Of a stretch of 59,250 bases of DNA, positions 1 through 8,865 are shown piece after piece. The position numbers and the translations under genes were made by a program. The stretch lies in contig JBFLYZ010000018.1 of the NCBI GenBank assembly GCA_040756415.1, positions 1-59,250 on the forward strand, in the 5' to 3' direction. Origin of the DNA: JBFLYZ01 sp040756415. Lineage in GTDB: Bacteria; Bacteroidota; Bacteroidia; JADZBD01. The notes below the pieces were generated by a model. That model saw only the letters and a list, made by a program, of their open reading frames with translations. It was not told where the DNA came from and did not search any database. Position 1 is the stretch's first letter. Every line of letters begins with the position of its first letter.

Positions 1-52
1 GACCGGACAAAAACAAAAATCAAACCATTTAAACAAACTAAAAAACAAAGCT

Positions 53-790
53 ATGAGTAAAACGAAAATTACCCTTTTATGTCTTATCATGATGCTGTTC
101 TTCATGATAAAAACTTCGCAGGCGCAGATCGACCTGGTGCCCGGCATCAATTATTCTTACAGTCCCCCGGGCAGCAACGGCATTATAACCAACATCACGG
201 TAGATGCCTGCAACAACGACAACGGCAATGCCGGCTCCTTCGATGTGTCCATGTACCTCTACGACCAGAGCACGACCAACTACTGGATCATCGGCACCAC
301 CAGCCTTCCCGGTTTATCGGGCAATGCCTGTGTAACGATCTCGAACTGGAACATCGACATCAATAACACTCCGGGTATTCCTGCGGGAACCTATCGCCTT
401 GGCGTATGGGTCGACAGCAACGATGACATCACCGAAACGGATGAGAATAACAATGCGGGATTACTCTCTGGGAACATCAATTATACGCCCAGCACCAGCA
501 GCATCACGGATTTCTCTTCCCTTGCCGGGAGCGTTTCCCTGGGTTATGCTTCACCTAACCCTGCAAGCGGCATCACCACCTTCAGCTTTTCCATCGATGC
601 GGAGATGGAGGTGAAACTGGCCCTTTACGATGCAGCGGGAAAGCTGGTATTCATCCTGGCTGATGATCGGCTCCAGGCGGGCGCTTACACCTACCAGGCT
701 GACGCTTCAACGATCGAAGCGGGCATTTACTTCTATTCGCTTTCGGCCGGGCCTGTTTTGCTCACGCAGAAGCTGGCCATTACCAGGTAA
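53..790 (+). CDS. Secreted CARDB-like protein with T9SS sorting domain
   Basis: This 245-residue protein has a Sec signal peptide (a hydrophobic stretch at about residues 6-20, ending at a SQAQ-type cleavage site). A CARDB-like beta-sandwich follows at about 25-140, recognisable from GIPAGTYRLGVWVDSNDDI followed by a Glu/Asn-rich turn, a pattern typical of CARDB. The last 80 residues look like a type A T9SS C-terminal sorting domain, with SPNPAS near the start, a LYDAAGKLV strand and a final GIYFYSL...QKLAI strand. It is therefore probably exported by Sec and then across the outer membrane by the T9SS encoded at 46-53 kb. Substrate and function are unknown. A strong terminator follows, so it is probably monocistronic or the last gene of a unit starting before the window. 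Confidence 0.85.
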   Translation: MSKTKITLLCLIMMLFFMIKTSQAQIDLVPGINYSYSPPGSNGIITNITVDACNNDNGNAGSFDVSMYLYDQSTTNYWIIGTTSLPGLSGNACVTISNWNIDINNTPGIPAGTYRLGVWVDSNDDITETDENNNAGLLSGNINYTPSTSSITDFSSLAGSVSLGYASPNPASGITTFSFSIDAEMEVKLALYDAAGKLVFILADDRLQAGAYTYQADASTIEAGIYFYSLSAGPVLLTQKLAITR

Positions 791-806
791 GTACCGGAAG
801 CCCATC

Positions 807-840
807 ACAGGAAGCCCGCTTTGCCGCGGGCTTTTCCTGT
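807..840 (+). terminator. Intrinsic terminator after the CARDB protein
   Basis: The inverted repeat has arms ACAGGA/TCCTGT outside and AGCCCGC/GCGGGCT inside, with a short TTTGCC loop and Ts on the 3' side. It lies 16 nt after the stop codon of the preceding gene. Confidence 0.8.
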
Positions 841-889
841 CTGTGCTCAAATTAAGGTTCGCGTCAGTTCGCCCTCATTGGCAAATTGT

Positions 890-897
890 TATATTTG
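890..897 (+). promoter_or_regulatory. Bacteroidota -7 box before the E1 gene
   Basis: TATATTTG matches the phylum consensus TAnnTTTG and lies 17 nt before the ATG at 915. No clear TTG was found at the expected -33 distance. Confidence 0.5.
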
Positions 898-914
898 CCC
901 AATACGTACCGCTT

Positions 915-3335
915 ATGTCAGAAGAACCCAAGAACGTGAACGAGGAGCTTTCGCTGGAAGAGTTCCGCAGGGAAGTGCTGAACGACTACCGCATAGCTTA
1001 CGAGAGCCGCGAGACATCTTTGCTCGGGCGCAAAGAAGTGCTTACCGGCAAGGCCAAGTTCGGCATATTCGGTGACGGCAAGGAGGTGGCCCAGGTCGCC
1101 ATGGCCAAGTTCTTCCGCAAGGGCGATTTCAGGTCGGGCTATTACCGCGATCAGACCTTTATGTTCGCGGCAGGCCTGCTCACGCTCGACCAGTGGTTCG
1201 CCCAACTGTACGCGCATACCGATGTGGAAGCCGAGCCTTCCTCGGCCGGCAGGCAGATGAACGGCCATTACGCCACGCGTTTCCTGAATTCAGACGGCAC
1301 CTGGAAAGACCTGACCAAACAAAAGAACTCATCGGGCGATATTTCGCCCACGGGCAGCCAGATGCCCCGCCTGCTGGGCCTGGCCATGGCCAGCAAGCAT
1401 TTCAGGCAGAACCCGGGTCTGCAGACCGAGCGGTTCCGCCAGTTCTCCGATCGTGGCAGCGAGATCGCCTTCGGCACGATAGGCGATGCGTCCACCTCCG
1501 AAGGCCTGTTCTGGGAAACCATCAACGCAGCAGGCGTTATGCAGATACCCATGCTGGTATCGGTATGGGATGACGGGCACGGCATATCCGTTCCCAAAAA
1601 ATACCAGACCACCAAGGAGAGCATATCCGAGATCCTGAAGGGCTTCCAGCGCGATGAGCAGGGCAACGGTTACGAGATATTCAAGACAAAGGGCTGGGAT
1701 TACGCCCACCTCTGCGAGACCTATGAAAAGGCCACGCAGGTTTGCCGCAACGAACATATACCGGTGCTCGTACACGTAGAGGAGATGACCCAGCCCCAGG
1801 GGCACAGCACCAGCGGCTCGCACGAGCGCTATAAATCACCCGAGCGCCTGCAATGGGAACAGGATTTCGACTGCATCAGGAAGATGCGCGAGTGGATACT
1901 GTCGATCAACCTGGCCGCGCCAGCCGAGCTGGATGAGATCGAAGCGAACGCCAAAAAAGCCGTGCGCGAGGCTAAGAACAGGGCCTGGGCGAACTATAAT
2001 GCTCCTATAAAAGCCGAGATCACGGAAGTGAATGCCTTACTGGACGAGCTGGCCGCCCAGTCGTCCAACGCCTCGGCCATACTGAAGCTTAAAAATGAGC
2101 TTTACTCAGCCATGGATCCCCAGCGCAAGGATATCCTGGGCTGCGTGAAGAAAGCCTTGCGCCTGGTCCGAGCCGAAGACCTGGCCGCCAGGCAAAAACT
2201 GATCAACTGGCTGAACGTATCAAAGATCGAGAATTACGAGCGTTACAGCTCTTACCTGCACAGCGAGAACGCCATGAGCGCAGGCAATGTGCCCCCCTCG
2301 GCCGTAGAATACGGTGAAGAAAAACAGTGTGACGGAAGGGAAATACTCCGTGACAACTTTGACAGGATACTGGAGAAGTATCCCGAGGTGCTGATCTTCG
2401 GTGAAGACTCCGGGAAAATAGGAGGAGTGAACCAGGGACTCGAAGGACTGCAGAAAAAATACGGTGAGATACGGGTGTTCGACACCGGGATACGCGAGGC
2501 TACCATTCTGGGTCAGGCCATAGGGCTGGCCATGCGCGGGCTGCGCCCCATAGCGGAGATCCAGTACCTCGATTATCTCTTGTACGCGCTGCAGGTGATG
2601 AGCGATGACCTGGCCACCGTACACTGGAGGACAAAAGGCGGGCAGAAGGCCCCGGTGATCATCCGCACGCGCGGACACCGCCTGGAAGGTGTATGGCACA
2701 GCGGATCGCCCATGGGAATGATCGTGCATGCGCTGCGCGGGATCAACGTGTGTGTTCCCCGTAACATGACCCAGGCCGCAGGGTTTTACAATACATTGCT
2801 GATGAGCGATGAGCCCGGGCTGGTGGTGGAGCCGCTCAACAGCTACCGCCTGAAAGAACGCGTACCCTCTAATTTCGGTGAGTTCCGCATTCCGCTGGGC
2901 GTTCCCGAAGTGCTTCGCGAAGGCTCCGACATTACCATTGTCACGTACGGCTCCAATTGCCGTATAGCTATGGAGGCCTGCAGCCAGCTTGAAGAGGCCG
3001 GCATATCCGCTGAGCTGATCGATGTTCAGACCCTTCTTCCTTTCGATGTCCACGGCTCCATAAAAGAGTCGCTGAAAAAGACCAATCGCGTGCTGTTCTT
3101 CGATGAGGACGTGCCGGGAGGGGCCAGCGCCTATATGATGCAGAAAGTGCTGGAAGAGCAGGGAGGCTACCGCTACCTCGATTCTGAGCCCAAAACGCTT
3201 ACCGCCAGGGAACACCGCCCCGCTTACGGGTCGGATGGGGATTATTTCAGCAAACCCAGCGCTGACGATGTGTTCGACAGCGTGTACGATATCATGCATG
3301 AGACCGACCCGGAGAAATTCCCGAAGATATATTAA
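915..3335 (+). CDS. 2-oxoacid dehydrogenase E1, fused alpha and beta subunits
   Basis: This 806-residue thiamine-diphosphate enzyme is the decarboxylating E1 of a 2-oxoacid (branched-chain or pyruvate type) dehydrogenase complex. The alpha half spans about 1-440, with a ThDP-binding GDASTSEG motif near residue 190 and a following WDDGHGISVP segment. The beta half runs from about 475 to the end, starting with GREILRDNFDRIL and including FGEDSGKIGG and the transketolase C-terminal domain. Such one-chain fusions are common in Bacteroidota. The reading frame is open back to 630, but ATG 915 is chosen because it follows the -7 box and gives the family N-terminus. No E2 or E3 gene is nearby, so the partners must be encoded elsewhere. 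The exact oxoacid cannot be told from sequence. Confidence 0.92.
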   Translation: MSEEPKNVNEELSLEEFRREVLNDYRIAYESRETSLLGRKEVLTGKAKFGIFGDGKEVAQVAMAKFFRKGDFRSGYYRDQTFMFAAGLLTLDQWFAQLYAHTDVEAEPSSAGRQMNGHYATRFLNSDGTWKDLTKQKNSSGDISPTGSQMPRLLGLAMASKHFRQNPGLQTERFRQFSDRGSEIAFGTIGDASTSEGLFWETINAAGVMQIPMLVSVWDDGHGISVPKKYQTTKESISEILKGFQRDEQGNGYEIFKTKGWDYAHLCETYEKATQVCRNEHIPVLVHVEEMTQPQGHSTSGSHERYKSPERLQWEQDFDCIRKMREWILSINLAAPAELDEIEANAKKAVREAKNRAWANYNAPIKAEITEVNALLDELAAQSSNASAILKLKNELYSAMDPQRKDILGCVKKALRLVRAEDLAARQKLINWLNVSKIENYERYSSYLHSENAMSAGNVPPSAVEYGEEKQCDGREILRDNFDRILEKYPEVLIFGEDSGKIGGVNQGLEGLQKKYGEIRVFDTGIREATILGQAIGLAMRGLRPIAEIQYLDYLLYALQVMSDDLATVHWRTKGGQKAPVIIRTRGHRLEGVWHSGSPMGMIVHALRGINVCVPRNMTQAAGFYNTLLMSDEPGLVVEPLNSYRLKERVPSNFGEFRIPLGVPEVLREGSDITIVTYGSNCRIAMEACSQLEEAGISAELIDVQTLLPFDVHGSIKESLKKTNRVLFFDEDVPGGASAYMMQKVLEEQGGYRYLDSEPKTLTAREHRPAYGSDGDYFSKPSADDVFDSVYDIMHETDPEKFPKIY

Positions 3336-3389
3336 CGCTCCGGGGATCGTGTGCCGGCCCGATGAGTTTGCCGGTGCGTTACGGGAATA

Positions 3390-4283
3390 ATGACGCTTTT
3401 CCGGGGCCTGATTGGGAAACACAGCAGGATGATGAGAGCTCATGGCTTCCAAAAACAACATCAGAAGAATACGTTGAAAAAGATCACCGAAGCCGATTCA
3501 AAATACGCCCGTCTCGAAGCGATGGGCGTGAAAGAATTGCTGCGCAACATCAACCGCGAAGACGGGTCGGTTCCGGGAGCGGTTGAAAAAGCTATCCCCC
3601 GCATAGAAAAGCTGGTGAAAGCCATAGTGGGCCGCATGAAAAATGGCGGACGCCTGTTTTACATTGGGGCCGGCACCAGCGGCAGGCTGGGCATTGTTGA
3701 CGCCTCCGAATGCCCTCCCACCTATGGCGTGCCGCATGGCCTGGTCATCGGGCTGATTGCCGGTGGTGATAAGGCGATCCGTAAGGCGGTCGAGTTTGCC
3801 GAAGATGATCCGGAGCAGGGCTGGAAAGACCTGAGATCGCATAAGATCAGCAAAAAAGATGTGGTGATCGGCATCAGCGCATCCGGCACCACCCCTTACG
3901 TGGTGGGGGCCCTGAAAAAATGCAGGAAGCACGGCATCCTCACCGGCTCCATCTCCTGTAATAAAGGAAGCCCGGCCGCCAGGGCGGCAAATTACCCGGT
4001 AGAGGTGATCGTAGGCCCGGAGTTCGTTACCGGCAGTACCCGCATGAAAGCCGGGACGGCCCAGAAACTGGTGCTGAACATGGTATCCACCTCGGTGATG
4101 ATACAACTGGGGCGGGTGCGCGGCAATAAGATGGTGGATATGCTGCTCAGCAACAACAAGCTGATAGACCGCGGCACCAACATGATCGCACGCGAGCTGG
4201 GTATTTCCCATACGGAAGCGCACAAACTGCTTGTGCGCCACGGCAGCGTGCGCAAGGCTATCGATTCGCGGAAAAAGAAATAA
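3390..4283 (+). CDS. murQ: N-acetylmuramic acid 6-phosphate etherase
   Basis: MurQ cleaves the lactyl ether of MurNAc-6-phosphate to give GlcNAc-6-phosphate and D-lactate during peptidoglycan recycling in the cytoplasm. The SIS-domain signature GAGTSGRLGIVDASECPPT begins near residue 93 and TGSTRMKAGTAQKLVLN lies further on; both are hallmarks of the family. The C-terminal GKM-like helical segment is present. The start is uncertain. The ATG at 3390 adds about 28 residues with no counterpart in homologues, whereas a TTG at 3474 would give the usual KKITEADSKYARLE beginning. An ATG at 3429 is a third option. No other recycling genes are adjacent. Confidence 0.92.
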   Translation: MTLFRGLIGKHSRMMRAHGFQKQHQKNTLKKITEADSKYARLEAMGVKELLRNINREDGSVPGAVEKAIPRIEKLVKAIVGRMKNGGRLFYIGAGTSGRLGIVDASECPPTYGVPHGLVIGLIAGGDKAIRKAVEFAEDDPEQGWKDLRSHKISKKDVVIGISASGTTPYVVGALKKCRKHGILTGSISCNKGSPAARAANYPVEVIVGPEFVTGSTRMKAGTAQKLVLNMVSTSVMIQLGRVRGNKMVDMLLSNNKLIDRGTNMIARELGISHTEAHKLLVRHGSVRKAIDSRKKK

Positions 4284-4332
4284 GCGCTGGATATTCTCGC
4301 ATTTCCTGCGTAAATTAGTGTGTAATTACGCC

Positions 4333-4899
4333 ATGCACACGATCGAGCCATATTACAACTGGAGGCATCTCTATGCGGCCGAAGACGATGAGCGCTCTCC
4401 GTTCTACGGAAGGGAATACAGCGAGTTCGAGTTTACGCACCAGATATACAATTATGTCATTCACCCGCAGTGGGACGATATCGGCTCCCCTACCCTGTTC
4501 ATCAAGATACTGTCGGTTGATTATGACGAAGGATTCTGCATCATTGAGCTGATAGGCGAATGGAACGACACGATCAATAACGACATCATGCGCCTCAAGC
4601 GCGATATCATCGAGCCGATCATGGCCCAGGGCATCAACAAGTTCATCATCATTGGCGAGAACGTACTGAACTTCCATCATTCCGATGATTCCTACTACGA
4701 AGAATGGTTCGATGAGGTGGAAGAAGGCTGGATCGCCTTCATCAATTTCAGGGAGCACGTGCTGAGGGAGTTCCATCACCAGCACATCGATTATTATTTC
4801 AACTCAGGCGGAAAGCTGAACGAGATGAACTGGAGGGGGCTTACGCCCCTGCAACTGTTCCAGTTGGTGGAGCAGCAGGTAACCAAGCGCTTAGGCTGA
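4333..4899 (+). CDS. Conserved hypothetical protein, acidic, cytoplasmic
   Basis: This is a 188-residue soluble protein with no signal peptide or membrane segment. It is rich in aromatic and acidic residues (PYYNWRHLYAAEDDERSPFYG at the start, and a DDSYYEEWFDEVEEGW stretch near the middle) and ends in a helix LTPLQLFQLVEQQV. I recognise it only as a Bacteroidota-type conserved unknown. The open frame extends to 4231, but ATG 4333 is the first start that does not run into murQ. It begins 49 nt after murQ, so cotranscription is likely. Its end overlaps the convergent NUDIX gene by 9 nt. Confidence 0.75.
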   Translation: MHTIEPYYNWRHLYAAEDDERSPFYGREYSEFEFTHQIYNYVIHPQWDDIGSPTLFIKILSVDYDEGFCIIELIGEWNDTINNDIMRLKRDIIEPIMAQGINKFIIIGENVLNFHHSDDSYYEEWFDEVEEGWIAFINFREHVLREFHHQHIDYYFNSGGKLNEMNWRGLTPLQLFQLVEQQVTKRLG

Positions 4900-5355
4900 C
4901 TCCCTGAGCATGCCGGCCACTTTCCGGTCGATCACGAACGTAAAATCACTCTCGCTCAGGTCGTTTAACGGTATCCACCGGAAAACGAACTCGTCATCCG
5001 TATGCCGGAGAAAATCGAACTTCTTGTGCTTTACCCCGAAGACCGGCTCAGCCAGGAATTCCACCAGGTAATAGATGCTGATCACCTGGCTGTTGGGGTT
5101 GAAGGCCGATTCCACGAAAAAATCGGTGGTATAGAAATGACGGATCGCCCGTATTTCCTGCCCGGTTTCTTCCACGAACTCGCGCCTGATGCAATCGATC
5201 GTTCCCTCACCGAACTCGAGCCCTCCGCCAGGGAACTTGGTGATCTCCATGCCCCTGATCCGCTCGTCTGAAACGAGCACCTTATCGTGGTAAATGCAGA
5301 TGCCGTACACCCGCACTGTGAATGTTTTCACCGGAACTTTTCCTGCCTGATCCAT
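4891..5355 (-). CDS. NUDIX hydrolase
   Basis: This 154-residue protein carries a complete Nudix box, G-x5-E-x7-REFVEETG, at about residues 43-65. That motif binds Mg2+ and hydrolyses nucleoside diphosphates linked to another moiety. The N-terminal strand KTFTVRVYGICIY and the later RHTDDEFVFRWIPLNDLSES, a common C-terminal NUDIX element, complete the fold. Substrate is unknown. Its start overlaps the end of the preceding minus-strand gene by 28 nt, making it the third gene of an mnmD-led run. A role as a house-cleaning or alarmone/nucleotide hydrolase is inference. Confidence 0.88.
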   Translation of the reverse strand: MDQAGKVPVKTFTVRVYGICIYHDKVLVSDERIRGMEITKFPGGGLEFGEGTIDCIRREFVEETGQEIRAIRHFYTTDFFVESAFNPNSQVISIYYLVEFLAEPVFGVKHKKFDFLRHTDDEFVFRWIPLNDLSESDFTFVIDRKVAGMLRESA

Positions 5356-6038
5356 TTAGCTAAGAATTTTTTATCACCTGTTATCTTACCCACAACCCGG
5401 TAGGCCGACCTGACCAGCAGGCTTGAGCTGAGAGCCTCTTCGCGGATCACGCGGGCAGGTATGCCTCCCCCCGAGTGCAGAAAATCCACGCGGCCCTTGC
5501 GGCAGACCAGGATACCGGTATGCTGGTCGAGTCCGGTCAGATACACCCCATCGCCCTTCGCCCAGATCTCATCAACAAACTTCTGTATGGTAAAGTTAGA
5601 ATAACGGAAGATATGAGCGGGCGACACCAGGGACTTTATCATTTTCTCTGATGCGCACTGCGATAGCTCCGCGCGGTTCAGATTGACGCCCATATCCCGG
5701 AGCAGGGTGGTCACAAAATAGCCGCAGGCTACGCTGCCTTTTCCGGGCACTTCGCTGGTGCCGTTGAAATCCCAGTCGGTACCTTCCCAGTAGGGGAACA
5801 GGCGCTCATCCAGGCGCCTGGTGAACTGCCGGCCCGCCTCGGCATAGAAATGCTCCGGATACCGCGAAGGGAAAGCGGAGGCCAGCTCGTCCCTGTACAT
5901 CAGGATCGAATCGACCTCCTTTTTATAATTTGCGTACGAATAAGCCTTATCCCTGAAGAACCACTGCCGGTAGCCGCTGAAATAAAGACCTGCGGCTAGC
6001 GCGGCCGGCAGCAGGATCAGGATGGTCCATTTTCTCAT
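5328..6038 (-). CDS. Membrane-anchored or secreted Cys/His hydrolase-like protein
   Basis: This 236-residue protein starts with a hydrophobic segment (about 4-22) that acts as signal peptide or anchor. The rest resembles an NlpC/P60- or papain-like fold: GKGSVACGYFVTTLLRDMG carries a candidate nucleophile Cys at a helix start near residue 105, and GLDQHTGILVCRKGRVDFLHSGGG supplies a candidate His on strands. WEGTDWDFNGTS before the Cys is another conserved-looking patch. It could cleave peptidoglycan peptides in the periplasm, but that is inference from the Cys/His arrangement. It lies 1 nt downstream of mnmD. Confidence 0.7.
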   Translation of the reverse strand: MRKWTILILLPAALAAGLYFSGYRQWFFRDKAYSYANYKKEVDSILMYRDELASAFPSRYPEHFYAEAGRQFTRRLDERLFPYWEGTDWDFNGTSEVPGKGSVACGYFVTTLLRDMGVNLNRAELSQCASEKMIKSLVSPAHIFRYSNFTIQKFVDEIWAKGDGVYLTGLDQHTGILVCRKGRVDFLHSGGGIPARVIREEALSSSLLVRSAYRVVGKITGDKKFLAKWIRQEKFR

Positions 6039-6039
6039 A

Positions 6040-6702
6040 TCAGGGTTTGGTCGCCCGGGTCATCTCCCTTTTACCGGGAGGCCCTTTCAGGGCCTGCAGC
6101 TCAAATCCTGCCGACCGCAGTGTACGTTTTACGTTGCCCTGAGCGCAATAGGTTACAAGAACAGCCCCTTTTTTCATAGAGCCGAAAAGTTTTTCGAATA
6201 CAGCGGCTGTCCACATCTCAGGCTGGCGCGAAGGCGCAAAAGCATCAAAGTAGACCAGGTCATACGCTAGGGAAGGAATAAATTCCTGCACTGCACTATT
6301 TATTTTAGTCAGAGTAAAAAAAGGCGTGATCGCCAGGGGCTGGTTCCACGGGCACTCATGCAGGCGGCAAAAGGTTCCCTGATCGCTTAAAAGCTGCCCG
6401 TAGTTCAGCTTACCGGTCACTTCGCTCTCCAGCGGATAGGCTTCCAGCGAATCGTATGCCACGGGCCTTTTAAGCTTTTCCGCCTCCTGCAGCGTCAGCA
6501 AGGCGTTGAGCCCTGTGCCAAAGCCTATCTCCAGGATGGCGGGTGCCGCATCCATCCGGCCCAGGCAGTAAGACAGGCCGGCCCCGATAAAAACATGCTT
6601 CGACTCCTGCACCGCCCCGTGTATGGAATGGTAATGCTCGTTCAGCTCCGCGTGATGCAGCGTGTGCGAGCCGTCAGCCGTCAGCACGATCTCTCTTTTC
6701 AT
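6040..6702 (-). CDS. mnmD: tRNA 5-methylaminomethyl-2-thiouridine methyltransferase, MnmD type
   Basis: This 220-residue protein corresponds to the methyltransferase half of MnmC (DUF752), without the FAD oxidase half. MnmD enzymes add the final methyl group to the wobble uridine 34 of certain tRNAs, using SAM. The SAM motif ILEIGFGTGLNALL is at 57-70, and the DUF752 hallmark YDLVYFDAFAPSRQPEMW lies near 147-164. The N-terminal TADGSHTLHHAELNEHYHS is the substrate-side signature of the family. It is the first gene of the run with the Cys/His hydrolase-like and NUDIX genes. Confidence 0.92.
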   Translation of the reverse strand: MKREIVLTADGSHTLHHAELNEHYHSIHGAVQESKHVFIGAGLSYCLGRMDAAPAILEIGFGTGLNALLTLQEAEKLKRPVAYDSLEAYPLESEVTGKLNYGQLLSDQGTFCRLHECPWNQPLAITPFFTLTKINSAVQEFIPSLAYDLVYFDAFAPSRQPEMWTAAVFEKLFGSMKKGAVLVTYCAQGNVKRTLRSAGFELQALKGPPGKREMTRATKP

Positions 6703-6776
6703 TCAGCTAAGAAAATACTATTGCCTGAACCAGGCCACAGTGCCGGGGCAAGCGTTCACCGGTTATGTTGCGCGTG

Positions 6777-8849
6777 TTATTTGCTAAGGATCTCGAATTC
6801 CGTCCTCCGGTTCATCTGCCGGCCTTCGTCCGTATCGTTGGTGGCAATAGGCTTGGTCTCACCATAGCCGGCCGATTTCAAACGGTCCTTATTGATCCCT
6901 TTCGACACCAGGTAGCCTACTACCACTGCCGCCCTGTCCTGCGAAAGCTTGAGGTTGTAGTCATCCGATCCTTTGCTGTCCGTATGTCCCGATATCTCGA
7001 TCTTGAGATTGGGATAATCGTTCAGCAGCTTCGCCAGGCGGTCCAGCTCGGCATACGATTCGGGCCTCAGCGTGGACTTGTCAAAGTCGAAGAACACGTT
7101 CTTGAGTATGATCTTGTTACCCACCGCGAAATTCTTCAGCTCCACATCCTTCACCACTTCCTGGTAAGCCGCGGTCTGCGGTATATCGAAGTTCTCGGAA
7201 TGGAATAGATAGCCTTCTTTCTTCACCGCTATGCCGTAGTTCTTCCCGGCAGGGAGAGAAACGAGGTATTTCCCGGTTGAGGAATTGGATTTGAAGGTGG
7301 CGATCACCTGGTTGAGCGTATTGTCTACCAGCTCGATCTCAGCCTCCAGGGGCTTGTCGTTGAGCGCATCGGTGATGGTGCCCTTCAGGATGGTGAGCGA
7401 TGGCTGCTTGATATCCACCTTTTGCGCCACCACGGTGGTCACCGGCTTCAGCATGCTGGCAAGCAGGTAGTCCTGCGTGTTCAGCACGGGAGGCTTCTCA
7501 GGCCCCAGGAAGGTGATCATATAAATATCTTTCTCGCCCTGGCCTTCTATCTTGAACGAAGAATAGTAACCGTGCTTGCCGCTGGCCGAAAGCACGAAAT
7601 CGATGTCGTCATCGGGCGTGTTGATAGGATAACCGATATTTTCAGGAGTAGACCACTTCATGGTCTTTTCATCCCATACCGATTTGAAAATATCATAGCC
7701 CCCCATGGTCTTATGGCCCTGCGAGCTGAAGTAAAGCGTTTTCCCGTCCGGGTGAATGAACACGCTCTCCTCGTTATAAGCGGTATTAATGATACTACCC
7801 AGGTTCACCGCCTTGCCCCACTTCCCTTTTTCATCCTTCTTGCACATGTAGATATCATGCATGCCCAGGCTGCCTTCTTCCTTATTGCTGACAAAGTACA
7901 ATATCTTGCCGTCAGAAGAAAGGCTGGCCGATGACTCGTGGAACTTGGTGTTGATGTTGCTGCTCATCTTTTCGGGCTTGCTCCAGAACTCCCCTTTCTG
8001 ATCACACTGGTAAATGTTGCCGTCACCCTTGTCATCGAGGTACATGAGCATGGTCTGGCCATCGGCCGAAAGGCCCACGGTAGCATCGTGTACCTCAGAA
8101 TTGATGGGCTTGCCCGCATTCTTGGCTGTATTCCATATTCCCACCGTGTTCGTTGCAATATAGATATCTTCCATAGCCATACCGTCATTGGGATCGAGCA
8201 TATCGCTGATGGAGCCCGGCCTGCGGGAAGTGAACATCATAATGGATTCATCGGCCGAAATGACCGGGCCATAGTCCGGGTAGGGCGAGTTAATGGCGTT
8301 ACCCACATTATCAATGAATACCCTCACCGGGTTCTTCACCAGCTCCATTCCGTTCAGGCATTCGTTGATCTTCTTATTGGTGTCCATTACCTTTTCCTTG
8401 TCCTTATCGGGTATCAGCGTTTTGAGATAGGTCTTATACTCGTCAATGGCCTTCTGCCATTCCATGGTCAGGTGGTAGTTGCGGCCCAGGTAATAGTGTA
8501 TCTCGGGCGAGCAATTGGGATCCAGCTTATAGGCTTTTTCAATGTACGGGCCCGCCTTCCATTTGTAGTTGGACCAGATGTAGCATACACCGATCTTGTA
8601 ATTGAGCAGGGCATTGTTCGGGTTGAAGTCGTTCGCCTTCAGGAAAAAGGGAAGAGCCTGGGAATAGAACGGCCTGCCCTGGGCAAACAGCTCGTTCCCG
8701 TCCTCGAGGTTCTTTTTAGCCTCCTTGAACCCGTCTTTCTTGTCCTTGAAGTTATCCTTAGTGAACTCCACGTTCGTTTGAGCCGGCATGGCTGCACCGA
8801 ACAGGATGAGAACAGCGGTGAGGATGAATTTGCGCATATAGACTTTCAT
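6777..8849 (-). CDS. PorE-like OmpA family protein (TPR, beta-propeller, carboxypeptidase-regulatory, OmpA)
   Basis: This 690-residue protein has a signal peptide, TPR helices at about 45-150, a PD40/WD40-like beta-propeller at about 185-450 (repeated LSADGQTMLMYLDD, LSSDGKILYFVSN and HPDGKTLYFSSQG units), a carboxypeptidase-regulatory-like beta-sandwich at about 490-560 and a C-terminal OmpA peptidoglycan-binding domain (FDFDKSTLRPES, SGHTDSKGSDDYN, SQDRA). This domain order is that of PorE, the P. gingivalis T9SS component thought to tie the machine to the cell wall. Similar proteins also occur as general envelope anchors, so the T9SS role is inference. Met1 and Met5 are both possible starts. 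It lies 16 nt after the TPR gene. Confidence 0.87.
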   Translation of the reverse strand: MKVYMRKFILTAVLILFGAAMPAQTNVEFTKDNFKDKKDGFKEAKKNLEDGNELFAQGRPFYSQALPFFLKANDFNPNNALLNYKIGVCYIWSNYKWKAGPYIEKAYKLDPNCSPEIHYYLGRNYHLTMEWQKAIDEYKTYLKTLIPDKDKEKVMDTNKKINECLNGMELVKNPVRVFIDNVGNAINSPYPDYGPVISADESIMMFTSRRPGSISDMLDPNDGMAMEDIYIATNTVGIWNTAKNAGKPINSEVHDATVGLSADGQTMLMYLDDKGDGNIYQCDQKGEFWSKPEKMSSNINTKFHESSASLSSDGKILYFVSNKEEGSLGMHDIYMCKKDEKGKWGKAVNLGSIINTAYNEESVFIHPDGKTLYFSSQGHKTMGGYDIFKSVWDEKTMKWSTPENIGYPINTPDDDIDFVLSASGKHGYYSSFKIEGQGEKDIYMITFLGPEKPPVLNTQDYLLASMLKPVTTVVAQKVDIKQPSLTILKGTITDALNDKPLEAEIELVDNTLNQVIATFKSNSSTGKYLVSLPAGKNYGIAVKKEGYLFHSENFDIPQTAAYQEVVKDVELKNFAVGNKIILKNVFFDFDKSTLRPESYAELDRLAKLLNDYPNLKIEISGHTDSKGSDDYNLKLSQDRAAVVVGYLVSKGINKDRLKSAGYGETKPIATNDTDEGRQMNRRTEFEILSK

Positions 8850-8865
8850 ACGAATACGTTTTGAA

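Noticed and set aside
2220..3461. A 413-residue frame opposite the E1 beta half
   Set aside because: It is a shadow of the E1 gene and runs through the intergenic gap to murQ without any gene-like feature.
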